From NCBI GenBank assembly GCA_030587525.1, contig JAUQYW010000733.1, positions 1 through 8,701 on the forward strand: 8,701 nucleotides of DNA. Reading direction: 5' to 3'. Below are positions 7,180-8,701 of the stretch, piece after piece (position 1 is the stretch's first letter; each line of letters opens with the position of its first letter). This DNA comes from Candidatus Sigynarchaeota archaeon. GTDB taxonomy: Archaea; Asgardarchaeota; Lokiarchaeia; Sigynarchaeales; Sigynarchaeaceae. The translations under genes and the position numbers were made by a program. The notes beneath the pieces were generated by a model, which worked only from the letters and a program-made list of their open reading frames with translations, ran no database searches and was not told the origin of the DNA.

Positions 7180-7449
7180 ATGCGATTTTGCCCACGATGT
7201 GATAATTTAATGTTGGTTAAGGAGGTCAAGACTAAGAAAAAAGGGAAAGTCCTACAATGCACGAGCTGTGGTTACGAAGCCCCGTTCGACCTCGAGAAAC
7301 ACAAGGAACTATATACGATCGTGCAGACTATCGAGCACGGGTCCAAGGACAAGACGCACATAATTCCCAAGGCGAAAAGTGGCCCTAGCGTCACCGAGGA
7401 TGACCGCGAGCTTATGGACGATGACGTAGAAGACGAGTCGACGGAGTAA
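7180..7449 (+). CDS. TFS/Rpb9-like protein with only the N-terminal zinc ribbon
   Basis: This 89-residue protein matches the N-terminal half of archaeal transcription factor S (also called RNA polymerase subunit M), a relative of eukaryotic Rpb9 and TFIIS. The ribbon is formed by Cys4-Cys7 (FCPRCDNLM) and Cys27-Cys30 (CTSCGYEAP), separated by a lysine-rich hairpin. This domain normally docks on the RNA polymerase lobe. Residues 50-65 (IEHGSKDKTHIIPKAK) match the usual linker, but the protein then ends in a very acidic tail (about 72-89, EDDRELMDDDVEDESTE). Full TFS is about 105-115 residues and has a C-terminal ribbon with the DE pair that stimulates transcript cleavage; that domain is absent. 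No ribbon is encoded in the bases after the stop (TAA at 7447-7449), so a recent frameshift is unlikely. It could be an Rpb9-like subunit or a TFS paralogue without cleavage activity. The gene stands alone behind its own promoter, divergent from the membrane protein-GH3 operon. Confidence 0.85.
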   Translation: MRFCPRCDNLMLVKEVKTKKKGKVLQCTSCGYEAPFDLEKHKELYTIVQTIEHGSKDKTHIIPKAKSGPSVTEDDRELMDDDVEDESTE

Positions 7450-7502
7450 CTATATCCCGATTTTCTTAGCACCATCGATACGGGATAGAATAGAGGTTCT
7501 CG

Positions 7503-7521
7503 TTTTTGCACCGATTTTTTT
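7503..7521 (+). terminator. Oligo-T terminator after the TFS-like gene
   Basis: Runs of five T (7503-7507) and seven T (7515-7521) lie 53-72 bases after the stop codon, in the right orientation for archaeal T-tract termination. No clear stem-loop precedes them. Confidence 0.5.
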
Positions 7522-7543
7522 ATACTCTAAACTAGGTCATTAT

Positions 7544-7590
7544 CGAGGAAAATGACATGCAGATGATGAAATTGATTAATCTGATCCTCG
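7544..7590. repeat. Nested inverted repeats upstream of a TATA box
   Basis: CGAGGA (7544-7549) pairs with TCCTCG (7585-7590). Inside it, CAGAT (7560-7564) pairs with ATCTG (7579-7583). The element ends exactly where the TATA box at 7591 starts. The stems are short and the loops uneven, so this may be chance. The rest of 7450-7590 holds only the T-tracts and no credible gene. Confidence 0.25.
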
Positions 7591-7608
7591 TTATAATTAG
7601 ACAATGTC
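7591..7608 (+). promoter_or_regulatory. TATA box with adjoining GACAATGTC dyad
   Basis: TTATAATTA (7591-7599) is centred about 27 bases before ATG 7622, the spacing expected for a leaderless archaeal transcript starting at about 7621. The palindromic GACAATGTC (7600-7608) directly abuts it, where a repressor would block polymerase or TFB. An inverted copy with GACATTGTC is at 7796-7814. TTATAAT followed by AATGTCC also occurs at the TFS promoter (7144-7157). Promoter role is inferred from position only. Confidence 0.42.
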
Positions 7609-7621
7609 CGTTTGAATATAG

Positions 7622-7858
7622 ATGGGTTTCCAGCAGTTCATGCAAGAATTCCCGCGAATGAAATGGAGAGCCATTCCCAAGTGTTTTGATGGATTGTGCG
7701 ACAGCTCAAGATGCGTTCAATACACGAAGATATCGTGCAAGGGGAATTTTCGTCGGTTCGACAAAATTCCTGCGTCGTCGAACTACCGTGAGATAGACAT
7801 TGTCTATAATTATACAAAAAGAAAGAAAAGAAGTAAGGCGATAGAACCTACGATGTGA
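7622..7858 (+). CDS. Possible small four-cysteine protein (uncertain)
   Basis: This ORF encodes 78 residues that I do not recognise. Four cysteines (21, 26, 31, 39; spacing C-x4-C-x4-C-x7-C) could bind a metal. The composition looks protein-like (Phe, Trp, Tyr and a basic tail KRKKRSK) rather than shadow-like. ATG 7622 sits about 27 bases after a TATA box centre, which is ideal for a leaderless message, and no Shine-Dalgarno site is seen. Against it: it contains a strong hairpin, and its Lys/Arg-rich tail is the complement of the T-rich stretch that probably terminates the opposite gene. It also overlaps that gene's 3' end by 11 bases. The alternative is a non-coding RNA from the same promoter. 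Confidence 0.38.
   Translation: MGFQQFMQEFPRMKWRAIPKCFDGLCDSSRCVQYTKISCKGNFRRFDKIPASSNYREIDIVYNYTKRKKRSKAIEPTM
7743..7770. repeat. Strong 12-base-pair hairpin
   Basis: GGAATTTT (7743-7750) pairs with AAAATTCC (7763-7770). After one bulged C (7751), GTCG (7752-7755) pairs with CGAC (7759-7762) around a GTT loop. GCA (7737-7739) can add three pairs with TGC (7771-7773) across a bulge. In addition GTTCGAC (7756-7762) can pair with GTCGAAC (7777-7783), so two mutually exclusive folds exist. No T-tract follows on the plus strand, so it is not a standard terminator. Confidence 0.5.
7816..7834 (-). terminator. Oligo-T/pyrimidine terminator of the right-end membrane protein gene
   Basis: On the minus strand, 13 bases after the TAG stop at 7848-7850, the DNA reads as a T-rich pyrimidine tract (CTTCTTTTCTTTCTTTTT). 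This suits archaeal termination of the gene that ends at 7848. Confidence 0.45.
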
Positions 7859-8690
7859 TGAAGCGCACCACGACCGGCAAGAAGGAAATCATTGATGATA
7901 CGACGCTGATTATGACGCGGATATGCCGCTTGAAGAACAAGGCTGCGGTCTTCGGTGTGAACTTGATGTCCCCGAATAATATCGTTGCTAGGGCGGTGAA
8001 CCACTGGAATGCAAGCGGATCGCTATTCCTTACCCTGAGATCTGCGAGATTTCTCACCGCGAAGAAGTTTGGCTTCCCGTCTAGCTCGATGAACTTGTCG
8101 AAATGTTCTTTTTTCATCAAATCCTTGATTTGAATCATCATCTCCTGGTCCCGGAAGACTATTTTCTTGAGAAAGCCATCCAGCAGCTCTTCTTTATTCC
8201 CAATCATCATCCCGCCATAGGAAAAATAGGATTCAATTGCGTCCAACAACCTGATCCCGCACTCCTTGACATCTTTCCTGAAGTCATATACGACTAGATG
8301 GGTCAAAGCTAAGTGGATGGTGCCGATTTTTGAAATTCGCTGCTCGATTAACTCGGCTATGAACACCGTGGTTAAAAAAAGCTCGAAAGAGAGCATAATG
8401 TAAAAAATGGATAGGCGCCTTGCATCATAAATATATGTTGCAATTTGATATGCTATGGCAGCAACCACGGTCAAAATAAACGCATAAAAATAAGATCTTC
8501 TCAAGCTCGTGGAAGTTCGGCCACCATCTATGAAGAAAATCAAGGCTACCGCCCAACCATGATTGAAAAAAATAACAGAAAAAATCACATTTAAATGGGG
8601 CGCATTCACAAAATCAAGATTCCACAAGGGAGAATAGTAATAAAGGTTCACCAACACGAAGAACAAAATGTTCAGCGAAATTAAGATCAT
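7848..8690 (-). CDS. Unrecognised membrane protein with four N-terminal helices and a cytoplasmic-type domain (start may lie beyond the window)
   Basis: This 280-residue product matches no family I know. Hydrophobic segments lie at about 3-20, 33-54, 65-85 and 93-113. A mostly charged soluble part of about 140 residues follows (about 114-255, including EELIEQRI-like acidic/basic helices and DLMKKEHFDKFIELDGKPN). A last hydrophobic stretch lies at about 257-279 and ends the protein. The only Met near the window edge is ATG 8690, but the frame stays open through 8699 (Arg-Asp-Gly precede the Met), so the true N-terminus may lie outside. Base composition is clearly more AT-rich than the sugar-hydrolase operon. 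No neighbour on its strand is visible within the window. A membrane-anchored signalling or structural role is possible but unsupported. Confidence 0.72.
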   Translation of the reverse strand: MILISLNILFFVLVNLYYYSPLWNLDFVNAPHLNVIFSVIFFNHGWAVALIFFIDGGRTSTSLRRSYFYAFILTVVAAIAYQIATYIYDARRLSIFYIMLSFELFLTTVFIAELIEQRISKIGTIHLALTHLVVYDFRKDVKECGIRLLDAIESYFSYGGMMIGNKEELLDGFLKKIVFRDQEMMIQIKDLMKKEHFDKFIELDGKPNFFAVRNLADLRVRNSDPLAFQWFTALATILFGDIKFTPKTAALFFKRHIRVIISVVSSMISFLPVVVRFITS

Positions 8691-8701
8691 GCCGTCGCGT
8701 A

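Larger units (their letters stand above)
7590..7815. repeat. Inverted TATA/GACAWTGTC repeats bounding a 226-bp segment
   Basis: The left end (7590-7608) contains TATAATT followed by AGACAATGTC. The right end (7796-7814), read on the minus strand, has TATAATT, two extra bases (AT), then the same AGACAATGTC: 17 matching bases with one 2-base gap. GACAWTGTC is itself a dyad. The pair could be convergent promoters with a common operator, the terminal repeats of a small mobile element (no target-site duplication is visible), or the closing stem of a structured RNA. It brackets the small ORF and the hairpin at 7743-7770. Confidence 0.45.

Noticed and set aside
7153..7203. Short ORF starting at the ATG in AATGTCC upstream of the TFS-like gene
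   Set aside because: It has only 16 codons, overlaps the TFS-like start in another frame, and probably lies upstream of the predicted transcript start.
7544..7552. GAGGAAA resembling the CR-I box of RNase P RNA
   Set aside because: The following bases do not match the conserved box, and no partner CR-V sequence was found downstream.
7741..7785. GGTTCGAC resembling a tRNA T-arm
   Set aside because: No flanking five-pair T-stem, anticodon arm or acceptor stem can be formed around it.
1..8701. CRISPR array, insertion sequence or tRNA gene
   Set aside because: No regularly spaced repeats, transposase motifs or cloverleaf were seen on either strand.

Overview
This window most likely comes from an archaeon. 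The main evidence is an archaeal TFS/Rpb9-type zinc-ribbon transcription factor gene. Supporting this are TATA-like boxes 25-32 bases upstream of two start codons with almost no leader, and T-rich stretches after several genes in place of classic stem-loop terminators. A strong Shine-Dalgarno site appears only at an internal gene of a gene pair. The left and central part (about 1-7000) is moderately GC-rich. The right end (about 7500-8701) is clearly more AT-rich. I cannot name the lineage from this sequence; an Asgard or other uncultured mid-GC archaeon would fit but is a guess.

Layout. (1) 1-1804, minus strand: an ABC exporter operon, ATPase first, then a large multi-spanning permease that runs off the left edge. 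(2) 1805-1965: a divergent control region with inverted and direct repeats. (3) 1966-2850, plus strand: a small multi-spanning transporter of the drug/metabolite (NIPA/EamA-like) type. It converges on the next operon with only 22 bases between stop codons. (4) 2873-7037, minus strand: a two-gene operon. A very hydrophobic 613-residue protein of unknown family comes first. An exported family 3 glycoside hydrolase of the beta-xylosidase/beta-glucosidase type follows, overlapping it by 11 bases with its own strong Shine-Dalgarno site. (5) 7038-7179: a divergent promoter region. (6) 7180-7449, plus strand: a TFS-like protein that keeps the N-terminal zinc ribbon but lacks the C-terminal cleavage-stimulating ribbon. 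(7) 7450-7847: an AT-rich stretch holding a probable terminator and a TATA box beside a GACAATGTC dyad. It also holds a small four-cysteine ORF, a strong hairpin, and an inverted second copy of the TATA/dyad element. (8) 7848-8690 or beyond, minus strand: an unrecognised membrane protein.

How the genes may work together. The GH3 enzyme has an N-terminal membrane segment and eleven N-glycosylation sequons, so it probably acts outside the cell on xylo- or gluco-oligosaccharides. Its co-translated membrane partner could be involved in uptake, anchoring or export, but nothing in its sequence proves this. The ABC exporter and the DMT-like protein are separate units. The most unusual items are the single-ribbon TFS-like protein and the 7590-7815 element bounded by inverted TATA/dyad copies.
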